48,662 bases of DNA from the NCBI GenBank assembly GCA_038849025.1, contig JAWCNE010000005.1:1-48662 (forward strand). Reading direction: 5' to 3'. Source of the DNA: WUQU01 sp038849025. GTDB taxonomy: Archaea > Thermoproteota > Bathyarchaeia > Bathyarchaeales > Bathycorpusculaceae. Positions 22,016 to 31,164 of this stretch are shown here, one piece after another (the first letter of the stretch is position 1; each line of letters starts with the position of its first letter). The position numbers were made by a program, and so were the translations under genes. The notes beneath the pieces are model-generated. The model saw only the letters and a list, made by a program, of their open reading frames with translations. It did no database searches and was not told the DNA's origin.

Positions 22016-23272
22016 CTATATTGTTCCCATTTCCCATGTTGCCAAGTATTTTTTCTGCTCATCTGTTAACGCGTCTATCTTTATTCCCATGGCCTCAAGC
22101 TTTAGTTTCGCAACTGTCTCGTCGATTTCCTTCGGCACAGTGTAAACCTTAGGAGGCAATTTTTCGGCTTTAATGAGGTATTCTACGGTTAAGGCTTGGT
22201 TTGCGAAGGACATGTCCATAACTTCTGAGGGATGACCTTCAGCAGCTGCTAGGTTTACAAGTCTTCCTTCGGCCAAGAGGTATAACTTTCTGCCGTCTTT
22301 TAACGTGAATTCTTCAAGATTAGGCCTCAGTATTCTTCTTGAAATTGCAAGTTCTTCCAGATCTTTTATGTTGATTTCCACATTGAAGTGACCGCTATTA
22401 GCGAGGATTGCTCCATCTTTCATTTTCTGCATGTGCTCTCCTCTTATCACGCTAATGTCGCCTGTTGTTGTCACGAAAATATCGCCTATTAGTGAAGCCT
22501 CACTTATGGTCATTACGCGAAAACCGTCCATAACGGCTTCAAGAGCCCTTAGGGGATTCACTTCTGTTACTATCACATTCGCCCCCATTCCTCTTGCCCT
22601 CATGGCCGTTCCTCTTCCACACCAGCCGTAACCGCACACAACAAAGTTTTTACCGGCTAAAAGAATGTTTGTGGCTCTTAAGATGCCATCTATGGTGCTT
22701 TGTCCAGTTCCGTAACGGTTGTCAAAAAGGTACTTTGTATAAGCGTCATTCACAGCTATTATCGCATATTTAAGGGCTCCTGTTTTTTCCATGGCCCTAA
22801 GCCTTAAAACGCCTGTTGTTGTTTCTTCTGTGCCTCCCTTAACATTTTGCAGCAACTCTGTTCTTTTACTATGTAATGTGCTTACTAGGTCTGCGCCATC
22901 GTCAAGTGTTACAGTTGGCTTATGGTCTAAGGCTCTCTCAATGCACCAGTAATATTCTTCTGTTGTTTGCCCCCGCCATGCAAAGACATGTACACCCTTT
23001 TCAGCTAGGGCAGCAGCGACATCATCCTGCGTTGAAAGGGGGTTTGAGCCACAAAGAGCGATTTCAGCACCTCCCGCCAGTAAAGCGTCAATCAAAACAG
23101 CGGTTTCCTTTGTTACGTGCAAACATGCGCCCACTGTTACATTTTTTAATGACTTTTCTTCGCTGAACCTCTTTTTAATCTGATTTAAGACGGGCATGTG
23201 TTTTGACGCCCATTCAATTTGCAAATTTCCTTTAGAGGCTAAACTTTCATCTTTAACCTTGAAATTTTCCAT
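22016..23272 (-). CDS. ahcY: S-adenosylhomocysteine hydrolase
   Basis: A 418-residue enzyme splitting S-adenosylhomocysteine into adenosine and homocysteine, which relieves methyltransferases of product inhibition. Visible features are the NAD motif GYGWCGRGTAMRARGMGA, DDGADLV, TGVLRLRAME, VNDAYTKYLFDN with the catalytic Lys/Asp, and GHFNVEI near the C-terminal half. The length matches archaeal members, which lack the eukaryotic insert. The start is the ATG at 23272 with GGAGGAAGGG just upstream; the longer ORF adds 8 residues over that site. It lies 36 bases downstream of a deaminase acting on the same kind of nucleoside. Confidence 0.95.
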   Translation of the reverse strand: MENFKVKDESLASKGNLQIEWASKHMPVLNQIKKRFSEEKSLKNVTVGACLHVTKETAVLIDALLAGGAEIALCGSNPLSTQDDVAAALAEKGVHVFAWRGQTTEEYYWCIERALDHKPTVTLDDGADLVSTLHSKRTELLQNVKGGTEETTTGVLRLRAMEKTGALKYAIIAVNDAYTKYLFDNRYGTGQSTIDGILRATNILLAGKNFVVCGYGWCGRGTAMRARGMGANVIVTEVNPLRALEAVMDGFRVMTISEASLIGDIFVTTTGDISVIRGEHMQKMKDGAILANSGHFNVEINIKDLEELAISRRILRPNLEEFTLKDGRKLYLLAEGRLVNLAAAEGHPSEVMDMSFANQALTVEYLIKAEKLPPKVYTVPKEIDETVAKLKLEAMGIKIDALTDEQKKYLATWEMGTI

Positions 23273-23308
23273 TGAATTCCCTTCCTCCCATGCCAATTTT
23301 ACTGCTTA

Positions 23309-24664
23309 CTATTTAATGTTACTCTTAATTCGTTCTAAAAGGCGGGTTTTGGCTTTTTCCGCTGCTTCCATAACCTTTTCAATGTTCAAAGTTGTTAATT
23401 TTCGGTTTTCCATAACTATTTTGCCGTTTATTATCACAATTTCAACGTCTGCTGATTTTGCAGCGTAAACTAGATGACTTACCTCGTTATAAACTGGACA
23501 AAGATGCGGTTTTGCAAAATTAACTATAACTATGTCTGCCTTTTTGCCAACTTTTATTGAACCTATCTCCTTTTCCCAAGAAAGCGCTTTCGCACCGTCT
23601 AAAGTGGCCATTCTCAAAACTTTTTGCGCGGGCATTAAGGTTGGATCTCCATTCACTCCCTTATGAAGTATAGCTGCCATTTTCATTGCTTCGAACATGT
23701 CTGCCGTGTTGTTTGAACATGGACTGTCGGTTCCTAGAGAAACAGTCACGCCCTTTTCCAGCATTTTGGGGATAGGACTTATGCCAGAAGCAAGTTTAAG
23801 ATTTGAAATGGGATTATGGGAAGCCTTAACATTCCTACTTTTCATTATTGCTATGTCTTTTTCTACTAAGGCGACGCAGTGAGCTGCAATAACATGCTTG
23901 TCTAAAACGCCTAAAGAGTCCAGGTACTCCATGACACCGCCCTCCAACTCCACATTAAAAGCTTTCTTAATTTTCTCCAATTCATCGCTTGTCTCCGCAA
24001 CATGAATATGCCAGATTATTGGCGCCTTTTTCGAACCGTATTTCCCGTTAAGTTCAGCTTGCAATTCTTTTAATTCTTTCATGTACTCAGGATCGACTGT
24101 GTAAGGCGCGTGGGGGTCTACACTTACACGAATAAGTCCGTTTGCTCTGTTATGCCAGTTTTTAGCTAGATCATCTAAAGCGTTCTTATCCTCCGTTTTC
24201 CGCCATGAAAAGCAAACATGACCCACAACTCCTCTGAGGCCAGCATCTACAAAGGCTTTCGCCTCATTTTCTTCCGCCGTATAATGGTACATGGTGTTGA
24301 CTGTTGTAGTTCCACCCATTATGGATTCAGCTGCTGTCAGCAAAGCGCCTACATAGATGTCGCTGGCAGTCATGTGTCCCTCTATGGGCCATATCCATTT
24401 TTCAAGCCATTCTTGAAGAGGCAAGTCGTCTGCGTATCCCCTAAGCAAGCTCATGGCGGCGTGCTGATGTGTATTAACCAGCCCAGGTAGGACTGTTTTG
24501 CCTTTAGCATCTATTTTTTCGTAGCCCCTGCCGTACTTTCTTTTTATTTCGCTGGTTTTTCCAACCTCGATTATGGTGTCATTTTCGATGACTATTGCGC
24601 CGTCACGGATAATTTCGCTGTCGCGCATAGTGACTATGGTTCCATTAAGGATTATGCTGTTCAT
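23309..24664 (-). CDS. SAH/MTA/5'-deoxyadenosine deaminase (amidohydrolase)
   Basis: 451 residues of the amidohydrolase superfamily in the MtaD/DadD group. Zinc ligands sit in VNTHQHAAMSLLRG, in HIHVAETSDE, in AAHCVAL and in the metal Asp of GTDSPCSNN. The family deaminates adenosine-type products of SAM chemistry (SAH, MTA, 5'-deoxyadenosine) to inosine forms. Next to ahcY it completes disposal of SAM by-products. Exact substrate preference is not readable. The ATG at 24664 overlaps the stop of the upstream small gene. Confidence 0.9.
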   Translation of the reverse strand: MNSIILNGTIVTMRDSEIIRDGAIVIENDTIIEVGKTSEIKRKYGRGYEKIDAKGKTVLPGLVNTHQHAAMSLLRGYADDLPLQEWLEKWIWPIEGHMTASDIYVGALLTAAESIMGGTTTVNTMYHYTAEENEAKAFVDAGLRGVVGHVCFSWRKTEDKNALDDLAKNWHNRANGLIRVSVDPHAPYTVDPEYMKELKELQAELNGKYGSKKAPIIWHIHVAETSDELEKIKKAFNVELEGGVMEYLDSLGVLDKHVIAAHCVALVEKDIAIMKSRNVKASHNPISNLKLASGISPIPKMLEKGVTVSLGTDSPCSNNTADMFEAMKMAAILHKGVNGDPTLMPAQKVLRMATLDGAKALSWEKEIGSIKVGKKADIVIVNFAKPHLCPVYNEVSHLVYAAKSADVEIVIINGKIVMENRKLTTLNIEKVMEAAEKAKTRLLERIKSNIK

Positions 24665-24861
24665 TTTTCATCATTTCTCGCTTTGTTAAGGCGTGTTGCT
24701 ATAAGCAACGTTATACCTGCCGTAAAGAAAATGGCTTCAAAGAATTCGTGGTGCAGCAGGTCACTCACGTCGAAGGGTCTATGCCAAAAAATAACATGAT
24801 GAATTATTAGCAAAACTCCTATAGTGATTAAAAATGCGCCAACAGCCTCCATCTTATTCAT
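24661..24861 (-). CDS. Small two-helix membrane protein
   Basis: 66 residues from the ATG at 24861 (GGAAG upstream); a GTG 9 bases earlier is the alternative. Two membrane helices (about 6-22 and 43-60) are joined by a His-rich loop (HHVIFWHRPFDVSDLLHHEF). The stop overlaps the deaminase ATG by ATGA, so the two are translationally coupled. The His-rich loop could bind metal, perhaps helping the zinc enzyme, which is speculation. Confidence 0.6.
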   Translation of the reverse strand: MNKMEAVGAFLITIGVLLIIHHVIFWHRPFDVSDLLHHEFFEAIFFTAGITLLIATRLNKARNDEK

Positions 24862-24997
24862 GTCTTCCACATCGATTTCTGCGCTGATTTAAGTTGGTGT
24901 TACCAGAAGCTTTAAATTTTCCTTCCAGCGTAGGCTTTTAGCTAAAACTTATAACACGTTTTTCCATATGTTCTTTTGCCATGCTTGAGGGAAAATT

Positions 24998-25600
24998 TTG
25001 GATTGCAAAAAGTTTCGGGTAATTAAGCCTGAAATCCGCGTTCTTGGAGTTGATGATGGAAAGTTTAAACCTCGCACACGAGGGTTTGTGCCCGTTGTTG
25101 GAGTTGTTTTTCGCGGTGGATACTGGCTTGACGGAGTTATGCACACAAAGATTAGGGTTGACGGAGTTGAAGCCACGAATAAAATTGCTTCTATGGTGTT
25201 AGATTCTCCCCACTACAAGCAGTTAAGAGTCATAATGCTTAACGGAATAACCTTTGCAGGATTCAATATTGTGGATATTAAACGGCTTAATGCCAAAACA
25301 GAACTTCCAGTAATAGCTGTAACCCGTGAAAAACCAAACTTCATCGAGGTCCGTGAAGCCTTGGAAAATCTTCCAAAAAAAGAAGAAAGGTGGAAAGCAG
25401 TTCTAAACGCTGGGGAAGTATTTGAGGTCTCAGTTCGAGGAAATAAAAAAGAGAAGATTTACATGCAGATATCCGGAATCAATGAAGAAGATGCAAGAAA
25501 AATTCTGCAATTAACCTCTACTAGGAGCCACATACCTGAAGCGCTGCGTGTGGCACATATAATCGCGTCTGGAATTAGCGCACTACAATCTAAATCTTGA
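24998..25600 (+). CDS. DUF99 family protein (endonuclease V-like fold)
   Basis: 200 residues from a TTG behind GAGGG. The sequence matches archaeal DUF99/UPF0215: VLGVDDGKFKP, the glycine-rich strand VPVVGVVFRGGYWLDGVM, IMLNGITFAGFNIVD, and LPVIAVTREKPN. The fold is related to endonuclease V. The acidic DD at residues 19-20 and Asp at about 92 would be the metal ligands. A role in repair of deaminated bases is likely from the fold but not proven. It is upstream of tfs and pcn. Confidence 0.85.
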   Translation: MDCKKFRVIKPEIRVLGVDDGKFKPRTRGFVPVVGVVFRGGYWLDGVMHTKIRVDGVEATNKIASMVLDSPHYKQLRVIMLNGITFAGFNIVDIKRLNAKTELPVIAVTREKPNFIEVREALENLPKKEERWKAVLNAGEVFEVSVRGNKKEKIYMQISGINEEDARKILQLTSTRSHIPEALRVAHIIASGISALQSKS

Positions 25601-25665
25601 TTACTACAAGAAAAAGTTTAAAAGACACCGTGATAAGGGAAAACAAACGAAGAACGGAGCAAAAA

Positions 25666-26022
25666 ATGATGGATTTTTGTCCAAAATGCGGAACGCGCCT
25701 TGTGCCGAAAAAGGGTAAATCAGAGAAAAAGGACTATTTCACTTTAAATTGCCCAAAATGCGGCTATAAAAAACAGATGATAAGCGAGAAAACAGCACCC
25801 AAAGTTGCAAAAGTCATACAACACAACCCACAACAACTTGTGGCGGTAATAAGCAAGGAAGAACAGAAGTTGCGGACACTTCCAACGGTTCGAGTTGAAT
25901 GCCCAAAATGTGGAAACAACCTAGCCTACGTTTGGCAGGTGCAGACAAGAGGCGCCGACGAATCCTCAACCCAATTTCTCCGCTGCACAAAATGCGGCTA
26001 TACATTCAGAGAATACAGTTAA
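25666..26022 (+). CDS. Transcription factor S (TFIIS-like cleavage factor)
   Basis: 118 residues from ATG 25666; the ORF is open further up but the family begins at MDFCPKCG. The N-terminal zinc ribbon is CPKCG/CPKCG (residues 5-30). The C-terminal TFIIS ribbon has CPKCG, the catalytic acidic pair DE in RGADESSTQF, and CTKCG. aTFS stimulates RNA cleavage by backtracked RNA polymerase. It sits just before pcn, a common archaeal arrangement. Confidence 0.93.
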   Translation: MMDFCPKCGTRLVPKKGKSEKKDYFTLNCPKCGYKKQMISEKTAPKVAKVIQHNPQQLVAVISKEEQKLRTLPTVRVECPKCGNNLAYVWQVQTRGADESSTQFLRCTKCGYTFREYS

Positions 26023-26129
26023 AGAGCATATGCTTTCAAAATTTTGTGCAAATACTCTTTTGATTCAACGTCATGTTTAAGTGTGTAAAGTTTTATAACA
26101 GTAAAACATTACCCATTAAAGGGAAGAGT

Positions 26130-26885
26130 ATGTTTAAACTAAAAGTTGCAGATGCCAAACTTTTAAGAGATATGGCGACAGCTATCTCAATTCTCGTGGA
26201 TGAAGCCACTTTTCAAATAACACCAGAAAGCCTAAAACTGCGGGCCATGGATCCATCACGCGTTGCCATGGTGGACTTTGAGTGGCCTAAAACTGTTTTT
26301 GAAGAGTATGTTTGCACGGAACCAGCAAAAATGTGCATAAACATAGGGGAACTGCTAAAACTTCTAAAAAGGGCTGGCAAAGACGAGGTGGTGGAACTAG
26401 CTCTTGACGAAAAAACGGGGCGCTTGCAGGTGAAAATAACCGGAAAATATGCCAGAACCTTTACGATGCCAACTCTTGAAGCCTCAGAGGAGGAGGTGCC
26501 TACCCCAAAAATATCCTTTAACGTCAGAGCTAAAGCAACAACAAACGGGTTGCGGCAGGCCATAGAAGACGCGGAACTTGTAAGCGACCATGTGCGCATA
26601 GAAGCGGACACGGAAAAACTTGTTTTTCAAGCTACAGGCGACCTTATGGGAGCAACGATAGAGATAAAAAGGGGAAGCGACGCCCTCCTAGACCTTGAGG
26701 CAAAAGAACCCTCAAAGGCCACCTTTAGCCTAAGCTACCTTTCAGAAATTATTAAGGCTGCATCCGCAACCTCGGACATCGCAACACTGGAATTCTCAAC
26801 AGATATGCCAATAAAATTAGACTTCCAGCAGATAAAAGAGGGAAAATTGACCTTCTACTTGGCCCCAAGAATTGAAACAGCATAG
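26130..26885 (+). CDS. pcn: DNA polymerase sliding clamp PCNA
   Basis: 251 residues from the ATG at 26130 (upstream AAAGGGAAGAG). Typical archaeal clamp: MFKLKVADAKLLRDMATAIS at the start, LRAMDPSRVAMVDFEW, the interdomain region near residues 115-130, and KLTFYLAPRIETA at the end. It forms a ring that tethers polymerase, ligase and nucleases. It is a single copy here, suggesting a homotrimer unless others exist elsewhere. priL follows 7 bases downstream, a replication operon. Confidence 0.96.
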   Translation: MFKLKVADAKLLRDMATAISILVDEATFQITPESLKLRAMDPSRVAMVDFEWPKTVFEEYVCTEPAKMCINIGELLKLLKRAGKDEVVELALDEKTGRLQVKITGKYARTFTMPTLEASEEEVPTPKISFNVRAKATTNGLRQAIEDAELVSDHVRIEADTEKLVFQATGDLMGATIEIKRGSDALLDLEAKEPSKATFSLSYLSEIIKAASATSDIATLEFSTDMPIKLDFQQIKEGKLTFYLAPRIETA

Positions 26886-26892
26886 TGAAAAA

Positions 26893-27930
26893 ATGCAGCT
26901 CGCAACTATTAAATTTACAAAAAATGACTTGGCAAAATACCCATTCCTAAAAGAAGCTGGGGAATACGTAAAATCCCTAGATTTAAAAGTTGAAGACTTA
27001 ACAAGCCCAGAATACTCAAAAATTCTAGAACGCGCTCAAGAAAGAATTGAAGAAGCAATACTATACGCGCTAGTTAGCAGAAAACTCCAAAACGAGGAAA
27101 TAGAAATTCTATCCTTCCCCGCGGCAATAATGCTTGCAGCAGTCACCGAAAACTCTTTTATAAAAAGAAGATACGCCCTAGCAGAAGCAAAACAAGCTTA
27201 CGAGGACCTTAAACTTGAGCCAAGGGAAAAAATTCTGGCAATAGCAAAAAATTTTCAGTGGAGAATAACACCTTGTATAGAAGCAGAAACACCTTACAAT
27301 TTTAAGCTCCACTTCACCGACTATCTAAAAAATACAGTATATTTGAGAGAGAAAAAATGGAAACTTGTGAACCGCCCATTAACCGACGGAAACGTCTACC
27401 TAAACAGAAATGAAACTGCAAGGTTACTAAGTGAAGAAGTCAGAAAATACATAGAAAAACGCCTTGAAATAAAGGAACTTCCAAGGCTTCCACAGAAAAT
27501 AATGGAAACTGTTGAAAAAATTAAAACTTTAACCCTTAAGAAAATAGGCAAAGCCGAAATGGAAGGTGTCCCGAGAACGATAGCCAATGAGGCTTTTCCA
27601 CCATGCATAAAATCCTTGTATGAAGCCGCGATTTCAGGGCGTCACATATCTCACATAGGCAGATTCACCTTGACCGCTTTCCTAGTAACAATAGGAATGA
27701 CGACGGAAGAAATAATAGAACTCTTCAAAAACTTCTCAGACTTCAACGATAGAATGACACGCTATCAAGTGGAGCATATTGCGGGCGAAAGGGGCTCCAG
27801 AACCAGATACATCCCCCCAAAATGCGAAACTTTAAAAACCCATGGAGTTTGCATAAACCCGGATGAGTTTTGTAGGGGAATATTACACCCAATTATTTAT
27901 TATAAGCGAAAACTAAAACCTCGACAATAA
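26893..27930 (+). CDS. priL: DNA primase large subunit PriL
   Basis: 345 residues from the ATG at 26893. The N-terminal helical domain is followed by the iron-sulfur domain. Four cysteines that would ligate the 4Fe-4S cluster are visible: Cys in FPPCIKSLYE, then C, C, C in IPPKCETLKTHGVCINPDEF and CRGILHP. PriL regulates initiation by the catalytic PriS, encoded 7 kb away at 35100. It is co-transcribed with pcn. Confidence 0.94.
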   Translation: MQLATIKFTKNDLAKYPFLKEAGEYVKSLDLKVEDLTSPEYSKILERAQERIEEAILYALVSRKLQNEEIEILSFPAAIMLAAVTENSFIKRRYALAEAKQAYEDLKLEPREKILAIAKNFQWRITPCIEAETPYNFKLHFTDYLKNTVYLREKKWKLVNRPLTDGNVYLNRNETARLLSEEVRKYIEKRLEIKELPRLPQKIMETVEKIKTLTLKKIGKAEMEGVPRTIANEAFPPCIKSLYEAAISGRHISHIGRFTLTAFLVTIGMTTEEIIELFKNFSDFNDRMTRYQVEHIAGERGSRTRYIPPKCETLKTHGVCINPDEFCRGILHPIIYYKRKLKPRQ

Positions 27931-27988
27931 GTAGGCTAATATAGTAGGTCTCGTAAATGACACAACACTGGAAGTGGCGAAATAAAAA

Positions 27989-28723
27989 ATGCAACTCTCA
28001 CAAGTAACAGATGATCTCAAGTTATCCTCTGATGTTGGAATAATTTTGCCCACATATTGTGAATCGGAAAACATCGAGAGAGTTATACGAGAGATAGAAG
28101 AATTAAAATTAAATTGTTTAATTTTAGTAGTAGACGATTCAAGTCCAGATGGAACCGCTGAAATTGTAAGACGCCTCCAAAAACAATTTGGCAATATCTT
28201 TCTAATGAGGAGAAAAGAGAAGTATGGTTTAGGAACAGCCTTAACCGACGGATTCAAGTTTTTCTTATCTCTAAAACGAAAACCAAAATGTATAGTTACC
28301 ATGGACGCTGATTACTCCCATAACCCTGCGGATATTCCAAAACTGGTTAAAACTTTTGAATGCGGGTACGACCTTGTCGTTGGAAGCAGATATTGCAGGG
28401 GAGGAGGCATAAGAAACTGGAACTTCCCCCGTCTCATGATAAGTAAAATAGCCAACTTACTGGCGTCTTTAAGAGTGAAAGCGCATATACACGATTATAC
28501 CAGCGGGTTCCGTTGCTACTCCATTAAAGTTGTCGAGAGCATAATTGATGATCTCCACAGCCAAACTTACGAAATACAAATAGAAACCATAAGGCAAACT
28601 TGTAGAAAGGAATTTAGTATAACTGAAGCCCCAATAATTTTTGTTAACAGAAAAAAGGGAAAATCAAAATTAACCTTTAATGAAGTACGCCAGTTCATCA
28701 AATATGCCCTTTTAAAGAGTTAA
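27989..28723 (+). CDS. Dolichol-phosphate mannose synthase-like GT2
   Basis: 244 residues, a GT-A glycosyltransferase: VGIILPTYCESENIERVIRE, VVDDSSPDGT and the metal DXD in MDADYSHNP, then VVGSRYCRGGG and TSGFRCY. This is the Dpm1 pattern, transferring a sugar from GDP- or UDP-sugar to polyprenyl phosphate at the membrane. There is no C-terminal membrane helix, so it is the soluble form. The product would feed the GT-C-type enzyme encoded at 31165-32829. Confidence 0.88.
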   Translation: MQLSQVTDDLKLSSDVGIILPTYCESENIERVIREIEELKLNCLILVVDDSSPDGTAEIVRRLQKQFGNIFLMRRKEKYGLGTALTDGFKFFLSLKRKPKCIVTMDADYSHNPADIPKLVKTFECGYDLVVGSRYCRGGGIRNWNFPRLMISKIANLLASLRVKAHIHDYTSGFRCYSIKVVESIIDDLHSQTYEIQIETIRQTCRKEFSITEAPIIFVNRKKGKSKLTFNEVRQFIKYALLKS

Positions 28724-28783
28724 GGTTAAAGCATATTGAAAACTGAAATCTTTATCTGCTAAAAGGGCAAACTTTGGGTATAA

Positions 28784-29842
28784 ATGGTAGGTTTGAGCAT
28801 GCCCAGCGAAGTATTATTTATTAGAGTGAAACAACAGCATGGAGGGGTTCAAGAAGCAGTAAAAGCTGCGATGATGCCCCTATGGAAAAATAATCTACTT
28901 CACGGCTCAAAAATTTTTGTGAAGGTTAATCTCATATCCTCGGAATTTGTTCCTGGACAGTGCACTTCACCTCTCGTATTAGACGAGGTTCTAAAGGAGT
29001 TGACTGAGAGAGGATATGAAGTAACCTTTGGTGACGCTGATCTCGCTGCGGCGCAACAGTGCGATAAAGCATATGAAGTTTGGGGGCATAAGAAAATAGC
29101 TGAAAAGTATGGAGCTCGTTTTCAGAATCTCTCTAAAGATAGGTTGGTCAACGTTGAAGTTGGAGGAGTTGTCTTCAAAACTTTGGATGTTCCCCAATGC
29201 ATATTGGAGGCAGATCTTATTATTAACTTGCCTGTGATTAAAACTCATTGCCTCACAGGTTTGACCTGCGCTCTTAAACATTTTTGGGGTGTTGTACCCA
29301 GAGTGAGACACCAGTATCATTTAGTTGTTAACGATGCAATTGCCGACATAACCTATTTTCTCAAAGATAAAATTGTTTATAACATAGCGGATGGCACTAT
29401 AGCGATGGAAGGAGATGGGCCTAGAACTGGAAAACCCAAAATATGCAACGTGGTTATGGCTTCCTCTGATCCGGTGGCTTTAGATGCGGCTGTTGCTGAA
29501 TACATGGGAATATCCATTCCGGAGCATGTTGTTGCTGCTGCCAAACGCGGAGTCGGTCTATTAGATTACCTTATTGTTGGCGATGATTTTAAACCAGACC
29601 CTTTTCTGCAAGCTAACCCTTATAAGCAGCCAATTTTTAAGTGGGAAATGGCGTTTCGAAAATCTTTTTTGAAACCACTAATATTTGACACTTCAATTTT
29701 CAGCATATTTGCGTGGATTGCAACCAAATACAACACCTTTTGGTATTTTAGGCGCCGAGGCAAAAAGTATCGCAAGCAAGTAGAAGAAACATGGTATGGG
29801 GAGGAGTTCAAAGAGTTCTTTGGTTCGGAGGAGCGTAGATGA
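28784..29842 (+). CDS. DUF362 family protein
   Basis: 352 residues of DUF362 (COG2006): VFVKVN-like strand KIFVKVNLISS, SPLVLDEVLKEL, LIINLPVIKTHCLTGLTCAL, KHFWGVVP, and SSDPVALDAAVAEYMG. The C-terminal extension is hydrophobic and basic. No ferredoxin Cys clusters are present, unlike some members. The reaction is unknown. An in-frame ATG at 28799 with GGTTTGAG upstream is an equally good start. It is coupled by ATGA to the FAD oxidoreductase, and the pair probably work together on a lipid or isoprenoid step. Confidence 0.8.
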   Translation: MVGLSMPSEVLFIRVKQQHGGVQEAVKAAMMPLWKNNLLHGSKIFVKVNLISSEFVPGQCTSPLVLDEVLKELTERGYEVTFGDADLAAAQQCDKAYEVWGHKKIAEKYGARFQNLSKDRLVNVEVGGVVFKTLDVPQCILEADLIINLPVIKTHCLTGLTCALKHFWGVVPRVRHQYHLVVNDAIADITYFLKDKIVYNIADGTIAMEGDGPRTGKPKICNVVMASSDPVALDAAVAEYMGISIPEHVVAAAKRGVGLLDYLIVGDDFKPDPFLQANPYKQPIFKWEMAFRKSFLKPLIFDTSIFSIFAWIATKYNTFWYFRRRGKKYRKQVEETWYGEEFKEFFGSEERR

Positions 29843-31140
29843 CCGAAGTTGTGGTGCTCGGAGGAGGTTTAGCTGGTTTAGCCGCCTGCCATAAGCTTTC
29901 CTTGAATGGTTTTAGAACCCTTTTACTTGAAAAGAGTAAAGATTTAGGTGGTTTAGCTTCAAGTTATCTTATTGACGGAAATTTTGTTCCTAAAACTTAC
30001 CACCATGTGATGTTTGGAGATGAAGACACCCTTAATATCATAAAAGATTTGGGACTTGAGAATACACTTTATTGGAGGAAACTAAAAGTAGGTTTTTATT
30101 CCCATGGGAAGTTCTATGATTTTTCGTCCCCTTATTCCATCCTGAAATTTAAACCGTTAAGCCCTGTTGGTCGAATAAAGTTTGGATTGCTAGTTTTTAA
30201 AGCTCGTAGCGGGATGCCTTGGGATAGTCTGGATGGTGTGAATGTTGAGGACTATGTTCTCTCAATTGCGGGAAAAGAGGCCTATAAGCTCATTGATTAT
30301 ATAGTGCGGGCGAAATTCGCGGAGCCTCCAGCTAACATATCTGCCGCTTGGTTGATGAGCCGTTTTGGTCATGAATCTAGGTCGGTAAGCAACAAGTTTG
30401 GATATCTTAATGACGGGATTAACGAAATTGTTAATGGACTTGCAACAAGCTGCATTGAAAACAAATGCTTAATAAAGACCGGTGCTGAGGTTACAAAAAT
30501 TTTGTTTAGGGACGGGAGCATTAAAAAATTGGAATATAAGGAGGAAAACGGAAAAATTAAGACAATTCAACCAAAGATAGTTATTAGCACTTTGCCTATT
30601 CCCGTTTTTCTTCAGGTTTCTGAGGGGCTTCCTTCAGATTATGAGGAATTATTGGGAAATATCCGCTATAAAGCATCACTTTGTGCATGTCTAGCCTTTT
30701 CTCGAAGGATCAGTCCCTTTTACTGGTTAAACGTGATGGATTTGAATCGATACCCCTTCGTAGGCGCCTTTGAACACAGCCATTTAAACAGAAATTTAAA
30801 GTGGCCAAGCTTGATGTACCTTGTAAAATACTTAGACGTTACAGATCACTTTTGGAGAAAATATGACAGCGAAATCGTAGAGGAGTTCTTGGATGGTCTC
30901 TCTAATATCTTTGATGCGGATTTGAAAGAGGGTCTTTTATGGTGGCGTCTTCACAGAGCTGAATATTCCACTCCCATCTTTGCGCCTGATTATGGGAAGT
31001 ATAAGCCCCAGGTAAGATCTCCAATAAAAGGTTTGTATATCGGGGGTATTTCAAGAACTTATCCTCAGGATCGTTATATGGGAACTGCCTTAAAAACTGG
31101 TTTAGAAGCAGCACAAGCCGTCGTCGACGATTACATTTAA
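29839..31140 (+). CDS. FAD-dependent amine-oxidase-like oxidoreductase
   Basis: 433 residues of the COG1232/protoporphyrinogen-oxidase-like family. It has the FAD Rossmann motif VVLGGGLAGLAACHKLS with the acidic end LLLEKSKDLGGLASSY, and the C-terminal FAD motif GLYIGGISRTYPQDRYMGTA, then LKTGLEAA. In glycan clusters such enzymes relate to UDP-galactopyranose mutase-like or isoprenoid-saturating enzymes. The substrate is unknown. Its start overlaps the DUF362 stop. Confidence 0.82.
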   Translation: MTEVVVLGGGLAGLAACHKLSLNGFRTLLLEKSKDLGGLASSYLIDGNFVPKTYHHVMFGDEDTLNIIKDLGLENTLYWRKLKVGFYSHGKFYDFSSPYSILKFKPLSPVGRIKFGLLVFKARSGMPWDSLDGVNVEDYVLSIAGKEAYKLIDYIVRAKFAEPPANISAAWLMSRFGHESRSVSNKFGYLNDGINEIVNGLATSCIENKCLIKTGAEVTKILFRDGSIKKLEYKEENGKIKTIQPKIVISTLPIPVFLQVSEGLPSDYEELLGNIRYKASLCACLAFSRRISPFYWLNVMDLNRYPFVGAFEHSHLNRNLKWPSLMYLVKYLDVTDHFWRKYDSEIVEEFLDGLSNIFDADLKEGLLWWRLHRAEYSTPIFAPDYGKYKPQVRSPIKGLYIGGISRTYPQDRYMGTALKTGLEAAQAVVDDYI

Positions 31141-31164
31141 AGCGTTTATTTTAATGGTTAAAAC

